NCBI RefSeq assembly: GCF_024296925.1
Contig: NZ_CP101125.1
Span: 436,501-500,500 of the forward strand
DNA: 64,000 nt
Direction: 5' to 3'
Origin: Pseudomonas nunensis
GTDB taxonomy: Bacteria; Pseudomonadota; Gammaproteobacteria; Pseudomonadales; Pseudomonadaceae
The notes under the pieces were generated by a model. It searched no databases and was not told where the DNA came from. It saw nothing but the letters and a program-made list of their open reading frames with translations. The position numbers were made by a program, and so were the translations under genes. Positions 50,259 to 59,733 of the stretch are shown piece by piece. How positions within the stretch are numbered: position 1 is the stretch's first letter; each line of letters opens with the position of its first letter.

Positions 50259-51605
50259 TTACAGAACCGACAGCGGGTAGTCAACGATCAGGCGGAACTC
50301 TTTAACGTCGCCTTCGCCTTCGTCGGCGTTAGCTACGTGCCAAGCTTGACGCAGGCGGAAAGACAGGTCTTTCGCTGGGCCAGACTGAACAACATACTTG
50401 GCTTCAAAGTTGGTTTCGTGGTGCTTGCCATCTTCGCCGTACAGGCCAGTGTATGCACTGCCAGCCGGGGTATGGGTACCGTCGATGTCCCAACCAGTTA
50501 CGTAGCGGGTCATGAAGCTCAGACCAGGAACGCCGTACTCAGCCATTTTCAGATCGTAACGGATCTGGGCCGACTTCTCGCCTGGGGCGTTGAAGTCAGA
50601 GTACTGGATGGAGTTGGCGAGGAAGATCGAGTCGCCACCACGGTTGTTCTTGCCGATACCGATGTAGTCGAACGGGGTATCGCCATTAACCTTTTGGAAG
50701 GCCAGGGTGATGGTGTGCGCTTTCATGAACGAGAGAGCAGTGGCCAGCGAGAACGCGGTGTTGCTGATGTCACCGGCTTTCGCGTCACCGGTGTCGGTGG
50801 TGCGATAGATGTTGAAGTCAGTGTTCAGCGAGGTGTCACCACTGATTGGAGTGGTGAGGTTCACGTTCGCGTAGTACTGGTTCCAGATATCTTCCAGCTT
50901 GGCGCCATACAACGATGCGGTCAGGTTTTCAGTGATGCCGTATTTGCCACCGAAGTAGTCGATGGTCTTGGCTTCAACGCCTGCGTAGGTTGCAAACAGA
51001 CCGCCGTCATGGGCGTTCTTGTCTTGGCTGGTGCCCGAGTAGAAGTGACCGGCTTCGAGGTCAAGGTCTTTGACTTCGCTGCTCTGCAGTTGGAAACCGC
51101 TGGCAGTTTGCGGAAGGATACGGGAACCGCCGACTGCGAACACAGGAGCAGTGCTCGGCTGCATGTCGCCGACTTTCAACTCGGTTTTGGAGATGCGGAA
51201 TTTAATCGCTGCGCCGGCTTTACCCTGGCTGTCGTTGACGTCGCGGCCGCCGTTAGCGTTAACGGTGTCGCTACGGCTCATGTTACCCGAGCCGGAAGTG
51301 CCATCGCCGCCATCCAGTTTGATGGCCAGGTAACCGAATGCATCAACACCAACGCCTACAGTACCTTGGGTGTAACCGGAGCTGAAGTTGCCCCAAATGC
51401 CCTGGGTCCAGTCTTTGACGTCGCGGTTGCCATTCTTGTTGTCACGGTTGAAGTAGTAGTTGCGAACCAGCAAGTTCAACGAGCTGTCTTCAACAAAACC
51501 TTTGGCTTCAGCCTGGTCACTAACAAAAGGTGCGGCCGTAGCCATTTGAGTACTGGCTGCTGCTGCAACTGCCAGTGCGATTGTGCTCCACTTCATCACG
51601 CGCAT
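50259..51605 (-). CDS. oprD: OprD family outer-membrane porin
   Basis: 448 aa with a cleavable signal peptide (cut near TAAPF, about residue 25). The mature start FVSDQAEAKGFVEDSSLNLL, the repeated beta-strand pattern, and the end EFRLIVDYPLSVL closely resemble P. aeruginosa OprD, the channel for basic amino acids and carbapenems. The following HIT, slyX, csp, dps and aspS genes repeat what I recall as the P. aeruginosa oprD neighbourhood. The ATG at 51605 has AAAGGAG upstream. Because OprD paralogues are many in Pseudomonas, the substrate range is uncertain. Confidence 0.88.
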   Translation of the reverse strand: MRVMKWSTIALAVAAAASTQMATAAPFVSDQAEAKGFVEDSSLNLLVRNYYFNRDNKNGNRDVKDWTQGIWGNFSSGYTQGTVGVGVDAFGYLAIKLDGGDGTSGSGNMSRSDTVNANGGRDVNDSQGKAGAAIKFRISKTELKVGDMQPSTAPVFAVGGSRILPQTASGFQLQSSEVKDLDLEAGHFYSGTSQDKNAHDGGLFATYAGVEAKTIDYFGGKYGITENLTASLYGAKLEDIWNQYYANVNLTTPISGDTSLNTDFNIYRTTDTGDAKAGDISNTAFSLATALSFMKAHTITLAFQKVNGDTPFDYIGIGKNNRGGDSIFLANSIQYSDFNAPGEKSAQIRYDLKMAEYGVPGLSFMTRYVTGWDIDGTHTPAGSAYTGLYGEDGKHHETNFEAKYVVQSGPAKDLSFRLRQAWHVANADEGEGDVKEFRLIVDYPLSVL

Positions 51606-52519
51606 CGTGATTTGCTCCTTTGGTTTTAGAAGAGTACTGCCGTCCCACCTGTTTTATTATCTGGGCGGCTCTTTCTTTTTGTGTCGGCGCAAACTTATAT
51701 CACGCCGACAATGTTGGCGATACTTGCGTATCTAACCTTTCAGCTTCTTTACGACCCTGTCGCAAATGGCTTGGTAGATGTCGCAAATTCTCTACCCCGA
51801 CGCAAGCGGATTGACAACTTTAGCGTTGTTTTCCAAGCCTGGAGCACCGGTAAAAAGAGTCCCTGGTGAAACGTTTGAATCTCCATCGGGCAACCCTGCC
51901 GCTGTTTTTATTTGCCTTCCAGCTTCCACTTCCAGCGGACGCTTCGTAGGCGATATAGGTATGAATGCAACAAGCGTGCTCAAATCAGAATTCTGTGTCT
52001 GTTTTTTTCTGAAGGCCCGTTTGCAGCTGTAAAAACCTCATAAAACCGGGGGTTTCAAGCGCGTTTTGTTTGCACTTGACGCCGTCCGTTGCATGGTGTT
52101 GCGCCATCATGACAATCGCGCGACCACAAAAAACGTTACCGGTTCACCCCGAAAGTGAGTAATTGGCGGATCCCCGACGCTCTCAGCGTAGACGCGATGT
52201 GCGGTTTTGGTGCAAAAAATTTTAATCGCTGTACTGAATTCATACAGCGCCGCGATCGGTAGCCTGCGAACGGTTGAGTATTCATGGGTCACTTCGGCGT
52301 TTTTTGTCACCGCGTGGGTTCTGTAATGGTGCGCTCCGATGAAAAATGTCTCATGTCGGGGCGTGTGTCCCGCTCGGCGAAATTTATTGGGTGGATGGCG
52401 GCCAGGTTCGTCGTGAAGCCTGGGGCATTCGCAGGTATGCTGCCGTCCTGTCGCTTGGCGCGCAGCCTCTATTGAGGGGCGCTAAGCTGAAAATGATGAA
52501 ACCGGCGGGAGTGCGCTCA
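51606..52519. promoter_or_regulatory. Long AT-rich intergenic region between oprD and the HIT gene
   Basis: 914 bp with no credible gene; short open frames here lack ribosome sites. It holds paired TGTCGC direct repeats (51758 and 51779), a CGCTGTA-N9-TACAGCG inverted repeat at 52227-52249, and several A/T runs. Both divergent promoters must be inside. A small RNA cannot be excluded. Confidence 0.5.
51758..51799 (+). promoter_or_regulatory. Possible ArgR operator upstream of oprD
   Basis: Two TGTCGCAAAT direct repeats start at 51758 and 51779, exactly 21 bp apart. This fits the Pseudomonas ArgR arrangement of two TGTCGC-led half-sites in direct repeat. The site is about 150-195 bp before the oprD start, and ArgR activation of oprD by arginine is known in P. 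aeruginosa. The AA expected after N8 is not conserved in either half-site. Confidence 0.45.
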
Positions 52520-52945
52520 GTGTTCGCTTTAGATCCACGACTTCAACAAGACACCTTGCCGATCGGGGACTTCCCCCTCTGCCGGTTGCTCTTGTCCAAC
52601 GATTCGAACTATCCCTGGTTCATCCTGGTGCCGCGCCGCGAAGATATCAGCGAGTTGTTTCAGTTAGATGTCGCCGATCAGCAGCAGCTGTGGCAGGAAA
52701 CCACCGCACTGGCGGAAATGCTCAAGGACTCGTTCGACGCCGACAAATTGAACGTCGCGGCCTTGGGTAACGTTGTCAGCCAGCTGCATATGCATGTGAT
52801 AGTGCGCAAACGCGAGGATGCCGCCTGGCCAGCCCCGGTTTGGGGCAAACATCCGGCCAAGCCCTACAGTGCCGAGCAGGTCGCGGTGATTCGCGAACGG
52901 CTGCGCCTGGTTCTGACCGATCACTTCACGTTTCTGGAGGGCTGA
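52520..52945 (+). CDS. HIT domain protein
   Basis: 141 aa from the GTG at 52520 (VFALDPRLQQDTLPIGD), which has GGGAG eight bases upstream; an in-frame ATG at 52493 would add nine residues. The histidine-triad motif QLHMHVIVRK is visible, though its usual third His is replaced (H-L-H-M-H-V form is kept as HMHV). HIT proteins are nucleotide hydrolases or transferases. It is followed after 3 bp by slyX, so the two form a unit. Confidence 0.85.
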   Translation: MFALDPRLQQDTLPIGDFPLCRLLLSNDSNYPWFILVPRREDISELFQLDVADQQQLWQETTALAEMLKDSFDADKLNVAALGNVVSQLHMHVIVRKREDAAWPAPVWGKHPAKPYSAEQVAVIRERLRLVLTDHFTFLEG

Positions 52946-52948
52946 GCC

Positions 52949-53155
52949 ATGAGCCTGGAAGAACGCGTCAACGATCTGGAAAGCCAACTGGCGTTCCAGG
53001 ACGACACCATTCAGTCATTGAACGATATCCTGGTGACGCAACAGCGCGTGGTCGAGCGCCTGCAACTGCAAATGGCCGCGCTGCTGCGCCGCCAGGAAGA
53101 GATGGCCGGCCAGTTCGAGTCCTCCGAGGAAGAGGCTCCGCCGCCGCACTACTGA
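52949..53155 (+). CDS. slyX: SlyX protein
   Basis: 68 aa coiled-coil protein: [22 protein letters not shown] is the family start and the end is PPPHY, the typical SlyX tail. The function is unknown despite the old haemolysin link. The ATG is 3 bp after the HIT stop. Confidence 0.92.
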   Translation: MSLEERVNDLESQLAFQDDTIQSLNDILVTQQRVVERLQLQMAALLRRQEEMAGQFESSEEEAPPPHY

Positions 53156-53193
53156 GCCAAAGGCATGGAGTGTGCCGGCCAAACGCCGGGCAA

Positions 53194-53232
53194 TAAAAAA
53201 CCGCGAACAGCCAGGCTGCTCGCGGTTTTTTT
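53194..53232. terminator. Bidirectional terminator between slyX and the cold-shock fusion gene
   Basis: AAAAAACCGCGA-gcag-TCGCGGTTTTTT type stem: ACCGCGA...CAGCC and GGCTG...TCGCGGT arms with A- and T-run tails; serves both convergent genes. Confidence 0.88.
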
Positions 53233-53243
53233 ATCGCTCGGGA

Positions 53244-53846
53244 TCAGCGACGGGGCAGTGCGGCAATCACATCTTCGGCTTGCAGGCCTTTGTCGCGATT
53301 CATGACGGAGAACTCCACACGCTGGCCTTCGACCAGGACGCGGTGACCTTCGCCACGAATGGCCCGGAAGTGCACGAAAATATCGTCGCCGGAATCCCGG
53401 GAGATAAAGCCGAAGCCTTTGGAAGTGTTGAACCACTTGACGGTGCCGGTATCGCGGTTGCTCATGTCATAGCTTGGCGAGGCGGCGGCCGGTGAAGATT
53501 TGTAGAAACTGATGGCCAGGTGCAGAAGGACTGCGACCACGGCAGTCAGCAGGCTGAACAGAACGGAAGGTTGGCCAGCGATAAAAGGCATCTTCGCGAT
53601 CAGTGTCAGGGTTTGCAGGACAACAGCCAGGACCAGCAGGGCGCTGACCAGGTTTTGCAGTTGGTGACGAGGACCTTTGTTCCAGTAGGGGATAACCGGA
53701 GCGAGGGTCAGGTTAAGCAGGCCGAAAAAGGCCAGGTACAGCGCATCGGGTTGTTGCAGGTAAGGAACAGCTTCGGGTTGCAAGCTAGGGAAGAAGGACA
53801 GCAGCAAGGCTGCTGCGCCCATTAGCAGGTGGACGATTTTCAACAT
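53244..53846 (-). CDS. Membrane-anchored cold-shock domain protein
   Basis: 200 aa. Four hydrophobic helices (about 3-20, 36-54, 65-85, 96-114) are joined by a short linker to a complete cold-shock domain (about 133-200) with GTVKWFN, RNP1 KGFGFI (143-148) and RNP2 DIFVHF (155-160). The domain should bind single-stranded RNA or DNA. An internal Met128 ([12 protein letters not shown]), at 53465, is exactly where a free CspA-type protein would start. I recall P. aeruginosa having a similar gene between slyX and dps. Membrane location of the RNA-binding part is inferred. Confidence 0.82.
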   Translation of the reverse strand: MLKIVHLLMGAAALLLSFFPSLQPEAVPYLQQPDALYLAFFGLLNLTLAPVIPYWNKGPRHQLQNLVSALLVLAVVLQTLTLIAKMPFIAGQPSVLFSLLTAVVAVLLHLAISFYKSSPAAASPSYDMSNRDTGTVKWFNTSKGFGFISRDSGDDIFVHFRAIRGEGHRVLVEGQRVEFSVMNRDKGLQAEDVIAALPRR

Positions 53847-54157
53847 TTTGATTGACTCGCGTTAAGACAGATCACAAGGAAGAGCTGATTGAGCACGGTC
53901 CGCTTCAGAACAATAAGAGGCGGTGGACACGTACCCGCTATCAGCCTATGCGCTGCGCCCCGGAGAAATAGGGGCATAGCGACACACTGCCTATTTAACA
54001 GCAAAGCCTGCGCCTACTCAAATCAGGCGGTCGGGCGGTGTCCCCGAGGGCGATTTGTCGCAGGTCGGCTGGCCATCCAGGTCAGCAGGGTGCGGATTGC
54101 CTTGCTACAGTGGTCCTGCACTTGTCGGATGAATTTCATCACCTTTAGGGGGTAAGC
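53847..54157. promoter_or_regulatory. Divergent csp-dps intergenic region
   Basis: 311 bp without a gene. CTACAGT at 54105-54111 resembles a sigma-S -10 element and would start dps about 40 bp before its ATG, fitting stationary-phase control. A broken inverted repeat (CTATG..GCCCC / GGGGCATAG) lies around 53950-53980. Confidence 0.4.
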
Positions 54158-54628
54158 ATGGCAATCGATATCGGTATCAGTGAAGAGGATCGCAAGTCCA
54201 TCGTCGACGGGCTGTCGCGTCTGTTGTCGGACACTTATGTGCTGTATTTGAAAACCCATAACTTCCACTGGAACGTCACGGGCCCGATGTTTCGGACCCT
54301 GCACTTGATGTTCGAAGAGCAGTACAACGAGTTGGCCCTGGCGGTCGATTCGATTGCCGAGCGGATTCGCGCCTTGGGTTTTCCAGCACCCGGCGCCTAT
54401 TCGGTGTATGCCCGTCTTTCTTCTATTAAGGAAGAGGAGGGTGTGCCTAGCGCCGAAGACATGATCAAGCAGCTGGTCGATGGGCAGGAGGCGGTGACCC
54501 GTACGGCGCGCGGGATCTTCCCGTTGCTGGACAAGGTCAGCGACGAGCCGACGGCGGACCTGCTGACCCAACGTATGCAGGTTCATGAAAAAACCGCGTG
54601 GATGTTGCGCTCCTTGCTGGATCAGTAA
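54158..54628 (+). CDS. dps: Dps-like DNA-binding ferritin
   Basis: 156 aa. Ferritin-like four-helix protein; the ferroxidase helix pair [17 protein letters not shown] and [20 protein letters not shown] has the inter-subunit His/Asp/Glu ligands of Dps. Twelve subunits form a shell that oxidises iron with peroxide and protects DNA. There is no long Lys-rich tail, so DNA binding may be weak. It lies between the csp gene and the RHH gene, as I recall in P. aeruginosa. Confidence 0.92.
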   Translation: MAIDIGISEEDRKSIVDGLSRLLSDTYVLYLKTHNFHWNVTGPMFRTLHLMFEEQYNELALAVDSIAERIRALGFPAPGAYSVYARLSSIKEEEGVPSAEDMIKQLVDGQEAVTRTARGIFPLLDKVSDEPTADLLTQRMQVHEKTAWMLRSLLDQ

Positions 54629-54894
54629 CCGTCCCGGTGTGCGAATGACGCCGGGAGCGTTGTTCGCACGCAGCTTCCTCTTGCAGATAAACGCCCTTTC
54701 AGCTGAAGAAAATACCCTAGGTTTCGTAGGAAACGGTCCGGCCTAGGACCCTGTCCATGATCCTCACTCCGTTGTTGGCTTATCCTACGTTGATGGTCAT
54801 AAAGTCATCTGGATATAACTTTGCGCCTGCGTTTTTATAAGGAGCAGGAGGTAGCTCCTATAGAAAGCCGGGATGACAAAGGAGTGTCAGCGCT

Positions 54895-55209
54895 ATGGTT
54901 TATGGAGAAAGTCGGGACGAGAGGAGGTTCGGGGCGCAACAGGCGATCAAGATTGATCCGTTCGTCAGTGAATTCGATATGGGGCTGGCCAGGCCTTTGG
55001 CCCGTTCGGTGCGTTTGAATGGTTTTGCGACCTGCCTGCGGCTTGAGCAGGTTTATTGGGAAATCCTCGGCGAAATGGCCACGCTCAATGGCTGCTCGGT
55101 CAGCGCGCTGTTGTCCCACGTGGATCGCGAAGTACATTTGCGCCACGGCGGGGTGAAGAATTTCACCGGGCTGGTGCGCGTCGTCTGCGTCGTGCACAGC
55201 CTGAAGTAA
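54895..55209 (+). CDS. Ribbon-helix-helix domain protein
   Basis: 104 aa. The C-terminal two thirds (RSVRLNGFATCLRLEQVYWE and GCSVSALLSHVDREVHLRHG) match the RHH_4 ribbon-helix-helix group, whose members are small predicted DNA-binding regulators. The ATG has AAAGGAG about ten bases upstream. A 6-bp inverted repeat (AGGAGC / GCTCCT, 54840-54859) precedes it. No target is known; lone position, not next to a toxin gene. Confidence 0.72.
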   Translation: MVYGESRDERRFGAQQAIKIDPFVSEFDMGLARPLARSVRLNGFATCLRLEQVYWEILGEMATLNGCSVSALLSHVDREVHLRHGGVKNFTGLVRVVCVVHSLK

Positions 55210-55253
55210 CGCTGGGCTCACCTGTTTCGGCCTGTAACGGGTGGTATGTCAGT

Positions 55254-55277
55254 CTGTGCAGTCTTACGGCTGCACAG
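55254..55277. repeat. Inverted repeat before the fmdB-like gene
   Basis: CTGTGCAG-tcttacgg-CTGCACAG, perfect 8-bp arms, just before the TATAAT at 55293. It may be the end hairpin of the RHH transcript or an operator. Confidence 0.45.
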
Positions 55278-55292
55278 GCTGCATTTAATGGA

Positions 55293-55298
55293 TATAAT
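55293..55298 (+). promoter_or_regulatory. TATAAT -10 of the fmdB-aspS unit
   Basis: Perfect -10 hexamer about 63 bp before the fmdB-like ATG; the -35 is weak. Confidence 0.45.
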
Positions 55299-55360
55299 CC
55301 CGCTCTTTGCCGCAAAACCCAGTGTAAGCGGTAGCAATCCTGATCGCCGAGACAACCCCC

Positions 55361-55582
55361 ATGCCGATGTACGACTATCAATGTGCTTCCTGTGGTCATC
55401 AGTTGGAAGCCATTCAAAAGATCAGCGCAGCACCGCTGGTCGACTGCCCTGCGTGCCAGGCGCCAGAGCTCAAGAAGATGCTGTCCATGCCGGGCTTCCG
55501 CCTCAGCGGCACCGGCTGGTATGAAACCGACTTCAAGACCGGTTCCAAGAAGAATCTGGCCGGCGGCGACAAAGCTGACTAA
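55361..55582 (+). CDS. FmdB-type zinc-ribbon protein
   Basis: 73 aa. MPMYDYQCASCGH gives the first CxxC (Cys8, Cys11) and DCPAC the second (Cys29, Cys32), a four-Cys zinc ribbon. These small proteins are often upstream of aspS; the function is unknown. It precedes aspS by 94 bp. Confidence 0.88.
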   Translation: MPMYDYQCASCGHQLEAIQKISAAPLVDCPACQAPELKKMLSMPGFRLSGTGWYETDFKTGSKKNLAGGDKAD

Positions 55583-55676
55583 GGTCTGGAACCTGAGTTG
55601 AACGACACGTGCGAGCTCTTGCCTCTGTGCAGGGTCTCCAACCGAATTTCGAATTACGAGAAGTGAAACCACTACC

Positions 55677-57452
55677 ATGATGCGCAGCCATTATTGCGGC
55701 CAACTGAACGAAGCCCTGGAAGGCCAGGAAATTACCCTTTGCGGATGGGTTCACCGTCGCCGTGACCACGGTGGGGTGATTTTCCTCGATATCCGTGATC
55801 GTGATGGTCTGGCCCAAGTGGTATTCGATCCGGACCGCGCCGAAAGCTTCGCCGCCGCCGATCGCGTGCGCAGCGAATACGTCGTGAAGATCACCGGCAA
55901 GGTGCGCCTGCGTCCGGCCGGTGCCACCAACGCCAACATGGCGTCGGGCATGATCGAAGTGCTGGGCTACGAGCTTGAAGTGCTGAACGAGTCGGAAACC
56001 CCGCCGTTCCCGCTCAACGAGTTCTCCGACGTTGGCGAAGAAACCCGCCTGCGCTATCGCTTCCTCGACCTGCGTCGCCCGGAAATGCTCGAGAAGCTGC
56101 GCCTGCGTTCGCGCATGACCACCAGCATCCGTCGCTTCCTGGACGAGAACGGCTTCCTCGACGTCGAAACGCCGATCCTGACCCGTGCAACTCCGGAAGG
56201 CGCGCGCGACTACCTGGTGCCGAGCCGTACTCACGCCGGTTCCTTCTTCGCCTTGCCGCAATCGCCACAGCTGTTCAAGCAACTGCTGATGGTTGCCGGC
56301 TTCGACCGTTACTACCAGATCGCCAAGTGCTTCCGCGACGAAGACCTGCGCGCCGACCGCCAGCCGGAATTCACCCAGATCGACATCGAGACCAGCTTCC
56401 TCGATGAAAAAGAGATCATGGCCATCACCGAAAAAATGATCCGCAACCTGTTCAAGGAAGTGCTGGACCTGGAATTCGGTGATTTCCCGCACATGACCTT
56501 CGAAGAGGCCATGCGTCGTTACGGTTCCGACAAGCCAGACCTGCGTAACCCGCTGGAACTGGTAGACGTTGCCGACCAACTGAAAGAAGTCGACTTCAAG
56601 GTGTTCAGCGGCCCGGCCAACGACCCGAAATGCCGCATTGCCGCTCTGCGCGTTCCAGGCGGGGCAAGCATGCCGCGCAAGCAGATCGACGACTACACCA
56701 AGTTCGTCGGCATCTACGGTGCCAAGGGCCTGGCGTACATCAAGGTCAACGAGCGCGCCAAAGGCGTCGAAGGCCTGCAGTCGCCTATCGTCAAGAACAT
56801 CCCTGAAGCCAACCTCAATGTGATCCTCGATCGCGTTGGCGCGGTTGACGGCGACATCGTGTTCTTCGGTGCCGACAAAGCCAAGATCGTCAGCGAAGCC
56901 CTGGGCGCGCTGCGGATCAAGGTTGGTAACGATCTGGACCTGCTGACCTGCAAGTGGGCACCGATGTGGGTTGTCGACTTCCCGATGTTCGAAGAGAACG
57001 ACGACGGCAGCTTCACCGCCTTGCACCACCCGTTCACCGCGCCGAAGTGCACCCCGGAAGAGCTGGAAGCCAACCCGGCAATCGCTCTGTCCCGTGCCTA
57101 CGACATGGTTCTGAACGGCACCGAGCTGGGTGGCGGCTCGATCCGTATCCACCGCAAGGAAATGCAGCAGACCGTGTTCCGCCTGTTGGGTATCAATGAA
57201 GCGGAACAGGAAGAGAAATTCGGCTTCCTGCTCGACGCCCTGAAATACGGCGCGCCGCCGCACGGTGGCCTGGCCTTCGGTCTGGACCGTCTGGTAATGC
57301 TGATGACCGGCGCCCAGTCGATCCGTGAAGTGATTGCGTTCCCGAAAACCCAGAGCGCGGCTGACGTCATGACTCAGGCACCGGGTGCTGTAGATGCCAA
57401 GGCATTGCGCGAATTGCACATTCGTCTGCGCGAAACGCCAAAGGCTGAGTAA
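55677..57452 (+). CDS. aspS: Aspartyl-tRNA synthetase
   Basis: 591 aa bacterial-type class IIb enzyme. The N-terminal OB anticodon-binding domain ([33 protein letters not shown]), [20 protein letters not shown] (class II motif 2), the bacterial insertion domain, and the motif 3 [12 protein letters not shown] are intact. In P. aeruginosa, AspRS is non-discriminating and also charges tRNA-Asn for the Gat pathway; this may hold here. A strong terminator follows. Confidence 0.97.
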   Translation: MMRSHYCGQLNEALEGQEITLCGWVHRRRDHGGVIFLDIRDRDGLAQVVFDPDRAESFAAADRVRSEYVVKITGKVRLRPAGATNANMASGMIEVLGYELEVLNESETPPFPLNEFSDVGEETRLRYRFLDLRRPEMLEKLRLRSRMTTSIRRFLDENGFLDVETPILTRATPEGARDYLVPSRTHAGSFFALPQSPQLFKQLLMVAGFDRYYQIAKCFRDEDLRADRQPEFTQIDIETSFLDEKEIMAITEKMIRNLFKEVLDLEFGDFPHMTFEEAMRRYGSDKPDLRNPLELVDVADQLKEVDFKVFSGPANDPKCRIAALRVPGGASMPRKQIDDYTKFVGIYGAKGLAYIKVNERAKGVEGLQSPIVKNIPEANLNVILDRVGAVDGDIVFFGADKAKIVSEALGALRIKVGNDLDLLTCKWAPMWVVDFPMFEENDDGSFTALHHPFTAPKCTPEELEANPAIALSRAYDMVLNGTELGGGSIRIHRKEMQQTVFRLLGINEAEQEEKFGFLLDALKYGAPPHGGLAFGLDRLVMLMTGAQSIREVIAFPKTQSAADVMTQAPGAVDAKALRELHIRLRETPKAE

Positions 57453-57463
57453 GGCTGACCCTG

Positions 57464-57495
57464 AAGGCGCATCCTCATGGGATGCGCCTTTTTTA
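57464..57495 (+). terminator. Terminator after aspS
   Basis: AAGGCGCATCC-tcat-GGGATGCGCCTT followed by TTTTT, 12 bp past the aspS stop. Confidence 0.92.
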
Positions 57496-57572
57496 CAGGT
57501 CGAGATTTTTTTGTTGCTGGCTGGCGCTCAACGCGCAGCGGGCAATGTTTCAAAGAGAATTCGGAGCGAGAT

Positions 57573-58319
57573 ATGGCGGGTCATTCCAAGTGGGCGAACA
57601 TCAAGCACCGCAAAGAACGTCAGGATGCCAAGAAGGGCAAGATTTTCACCAAGTGGATTCGTGAACTGACCGTTGCGGCCCGTCAGGGTGGCGGCGATCC
57701 GGGTTCCAATCCGCGTCTGCGCCTGGCCCTGGACAAGGCCCTTGGTGCGAACATGAGCCGCGACATCATTGATCGCGCGGTAGCACGCGGTGCCGGTGCA
57801 GCCGACACCGACGACATGGTCGAACTGACCTATGAAGGTTACGGCCCGGGCGGCGTGGCGGTGATGGTCGAGTGCATGACCGACAACCGTAATCGCACCG
57901 CAGCGGCTGTTCGTCATGCGTTCAGCAAGTGCGGCGGCAACCTGGGCACTGATGGTTCGGTGGCCTATCTGTTCGAACGCAAGGGGCAGATTTCCTTCGC
58001 ACCGGGCGTCAATGAAGACGCGCTGATGGAAGCGGCCATGGAAGCCGACGCCGATGACGTGGTCACCCACGAAGACGGCTCGATTGACGTGTTCACTTCG
58101 TTCGCCGGGTTTTACTCGGTGCGTAACGCCCTGGAAGCCGCCGGTTTCAAAGGTGATGACGCGGAAATCGTGATGTTGCCAACCACCAGTGCCGAACTGG
58201 ACCTGGAAGGCGCGGAGAAGGTGCTCAAGCTGATCGACATGCTTGAAGACCTGGATGACGTGCAGAACGTCTACTCCAACGCAGACATTCCGGAGTCGGT
58301 TGCCGCGCAACTGGGTTAA
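57573..58319 (+). CDS. pmpR: YebC/PmpR family transcriptional regulator
   Basis: 248 aa. The start [20 protein letters not shown] and the middle [20 protein letters not shown] are the strongly conserved family segments. The P. aeruginosa member PmpR represses quorum-sensing pqsR; YebC proteins have also been linked to helping translation of proline-rich stretches. It is placed just before ruvC as in many gamma-proteobacteria. A REPIN follows. Confidence 0.95.
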   Translation: MAGHSKWANIKHRKERQDAKKGKIFTKWIRELTVAARQGGGDPGSNPRLRLALDKALGANMSRDIIDRAVARGAGAADTDDMVELTYEGYGPGGVAVMVECMTDNRNRTAAAVRHAFSKCGGNLGTDGSVAYLFERKGQISFAPGVNEDALMEAAMEADADDVVTHEDGSIDVFTSFAGFYSVRNALEAAGFKGDDAEIVMLPTTSAELDLEGAEKVLKLIDMLEDLDDVQNVYSNADIPESVAAQLG

Positions 58320-58335
58320 GGGCGACCAGGATCCC

Positions 58336-58426
58336 TTGTGGGAGCGGGCTTGCTCGCGAACGCGGATTTTCAGGCAACATAGTTGCTGAATGTAAAACCG
58401 TATTCGCGAGCAAGCCCGCTCCCACA
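58336..58426. repeat. REPIN, GAGCGGGCTTGCTCGCGAA type, copy 3
   Basis: Same REP ends as the copies at 38139 and 49102 but an unrelated interior with a GCAAC-at-AGTTGC hairpin. It lies between pmpR and ruvC. Confidence 0.9.
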
Positions 58427-58476
58427 TTTGTTATTCGTGTATTGAATACCGTGTTTTTACTGAACCCGCAGGCGTT

Positions 58477-59001
58477 ATGACTTTAATCCTTGGTATCGAT
58501 CCCGGTTCGCGCATCACCGGTTATGGCGTGGTACGCGATACCGGGCGCGGCTGCGTCTACGTGGCCTCGGGCTGTATTCGCACTGGCTCCGGCGAGTTGC
58601 ACGAACGTCTGCAAATCGTCTATCGCGGCGTGCGGGAAGTCATCCAGACCTACGGCCCCACGACCATGGGCATCGAAAAGGTCTTCATGGCCCGCAACGC
58701 CGACTCCGCGCTGAAACTGGGCCAGGCCCGGGGTGCAGCCATCGTTGCCGGCGCCGAAGAAAGCCTCGAAATCGCTGAATACACCGCGACCCAGGTCAAG
58801 CAAGCCGTGACCGGCACCGGCGCGGCGAATAAAGAGCAGGTGCAAATGATGGTCATGCACATGCTCAAATTGACCAGCAAACCGCAAATCGATGCCTCGG
58901 ACGCCCTGGCCATTGCGATTTGTCATGCGCACACCCGTTCCAGCCTGCTGCCTCATGGTCTGGGGACAGCACGCAGTCGTGGCGGGCGCCTGCGTCTCTG
59001 A
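58477..59001 (+). CDS. ruvC: Holliday-junction endonuclease RuvC
   Basis: 174 aa. [16 protein letters not shown] carries the first catalytic Asp (Asp7), [10 protein letters not shown] the catalytic Glu, and [15 protein letters not shown] the last acidic pair. It cuts Holliday junctions made during recombination, working with RuvAB encoded next. The ruvA gene starts 114 bp downstream. Confidence 0.97.
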   Translation: MTLILGIDPGSRITGYGVVRDTGRGCVYVASGCIRTGSGELHERLQIVYRGVREVIQTYGPTTMGIEKVFMARNADSALKLGQARGAAIVAGAEESLEIAEYTATQVKQAVTGTGAANKEQVQMMVMHMLKLTSKPQIDASDALAIAICHAHTRSSLLPHGLGTARSRGGRLRL

Positions 59002-59033
59002 TAGCATCAGCAATCATTTTTACGGGATGAGGG

Positions 59034-59060
59034 TTTTGCGCCTGTGTTGTCGGCGCAAAA
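59034..59060 (+). repeat. Inverted repeat in the ruvC-ruvA gap
   Basis: TTTTGCGCC / GGCGCAAAA, 9-bp arms with a 9-nt loop. There is no T-run after it, so it is more likely an mRNA structure than a terminator. No LexA box was seen here. Confidence 0.5.
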
Positions 59061-59115
59061 TCCTTGCTCTGTCAGTCGCTGGCCTCGGGCTGGCCAACGC
59101 TCAAGGATTCGAAAC

Positions 59116-59733
59116 GTGATTGGACGCTTGCGCGGCACCCTGGCTGAGAAACAGCCGCCGCACCTGATTCTGGATGTAAACGGCCTGGGGTATGAGCTGG
59201 AAGTGCCCATGACCACGCTGTACCGCTTGCCGTCGGTCGGTGAACCGCTGACCTTGCACACCCATTTAGTCGTACGCGAAGACGCGCAGTTACTCTATGG
59301 CTTCTACGGCAAGCGTGAGCGAGACTTTTTTCGCGAGTTGATCCGTCTCAATGGTGTAGGACCGAAACTGGCCCTGGCCTTGATGTCGAGCCTGGAAGTC
59401 GATGAGCTGGTGCGTTGCGTGCAATCCCAGGACACCTCCGCGCTGACCAAGGTGCCGGGCGTGGGCAAGAAGACCGCCGAGCGTTTGCTGGTGGAACTCA
59501 AGGACCGCTTCAAGGCTTGGGAAACCGTGCCGGCGATGTTCGCCCTGGTGCCTAACCAGCCGGGTGGCCCGGATACGCCAGCCTCGGTGGTCACCGCCGA
59601 GAGTGATGCGATCAGCGCGCTGGTCTCCTTGGGCTACAAGCCGCAAGAAGCCAGCAAGGCGATTACCTCGATCAAGGAGAAAGGCTTGAGCAGTGAAGAC
59701 CTGATTCGTCGTGCCCTGAAGGGAATGATTTAA
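59116..59733 (+). CDS. ruvA: Holliday-junction binding protein RuvA
   Basis: 205 aa from the GTG at 59116 ([17 protein letters not shown]). The OB fold, the two helix-hairpin-helix motifs ([15 protein letters not shown] and [17 protein letters not shown]) and the C-terminal RuvB-binding domain are intact. It clamps the four-way junction for RuvB. Its stop codon directly abuts the ruvB start. Confidence 0.96.
   Translation: MIGRLRGTLAEKQPPHLILDVNGLGYELEVPMTTLYRLPSVGEPLTLHTHLVVREDAQLLYGFYGKRERDFFRELIRLNGVGPKLALALMSSLEVDELVRCVQSQDTSALTKVPGVGKKTAERLLVELKDRFKAWETVPAMFALVPNQPGGPDTPASVVTAESDAISALVSLGYKPQEASKAITSIKEKGLSSEDLIRRALKGMI

Noticed and set aside
52227..52249. CGCTGTA-N9-TACAGCG as a LexA box
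   Set aside because: The CTG to CAG spacing is 13 bases rather than 10, so it does not fit LexA; it is kept only as an unexplained inverted repeat.
59002..59115. Search for an SOS (LexA) box before ruvA, as in E. coli ruvAB
   Set aside because: No CTGT-N8-ACAG pattern is present; only a TTTTGCGCC hairpin.
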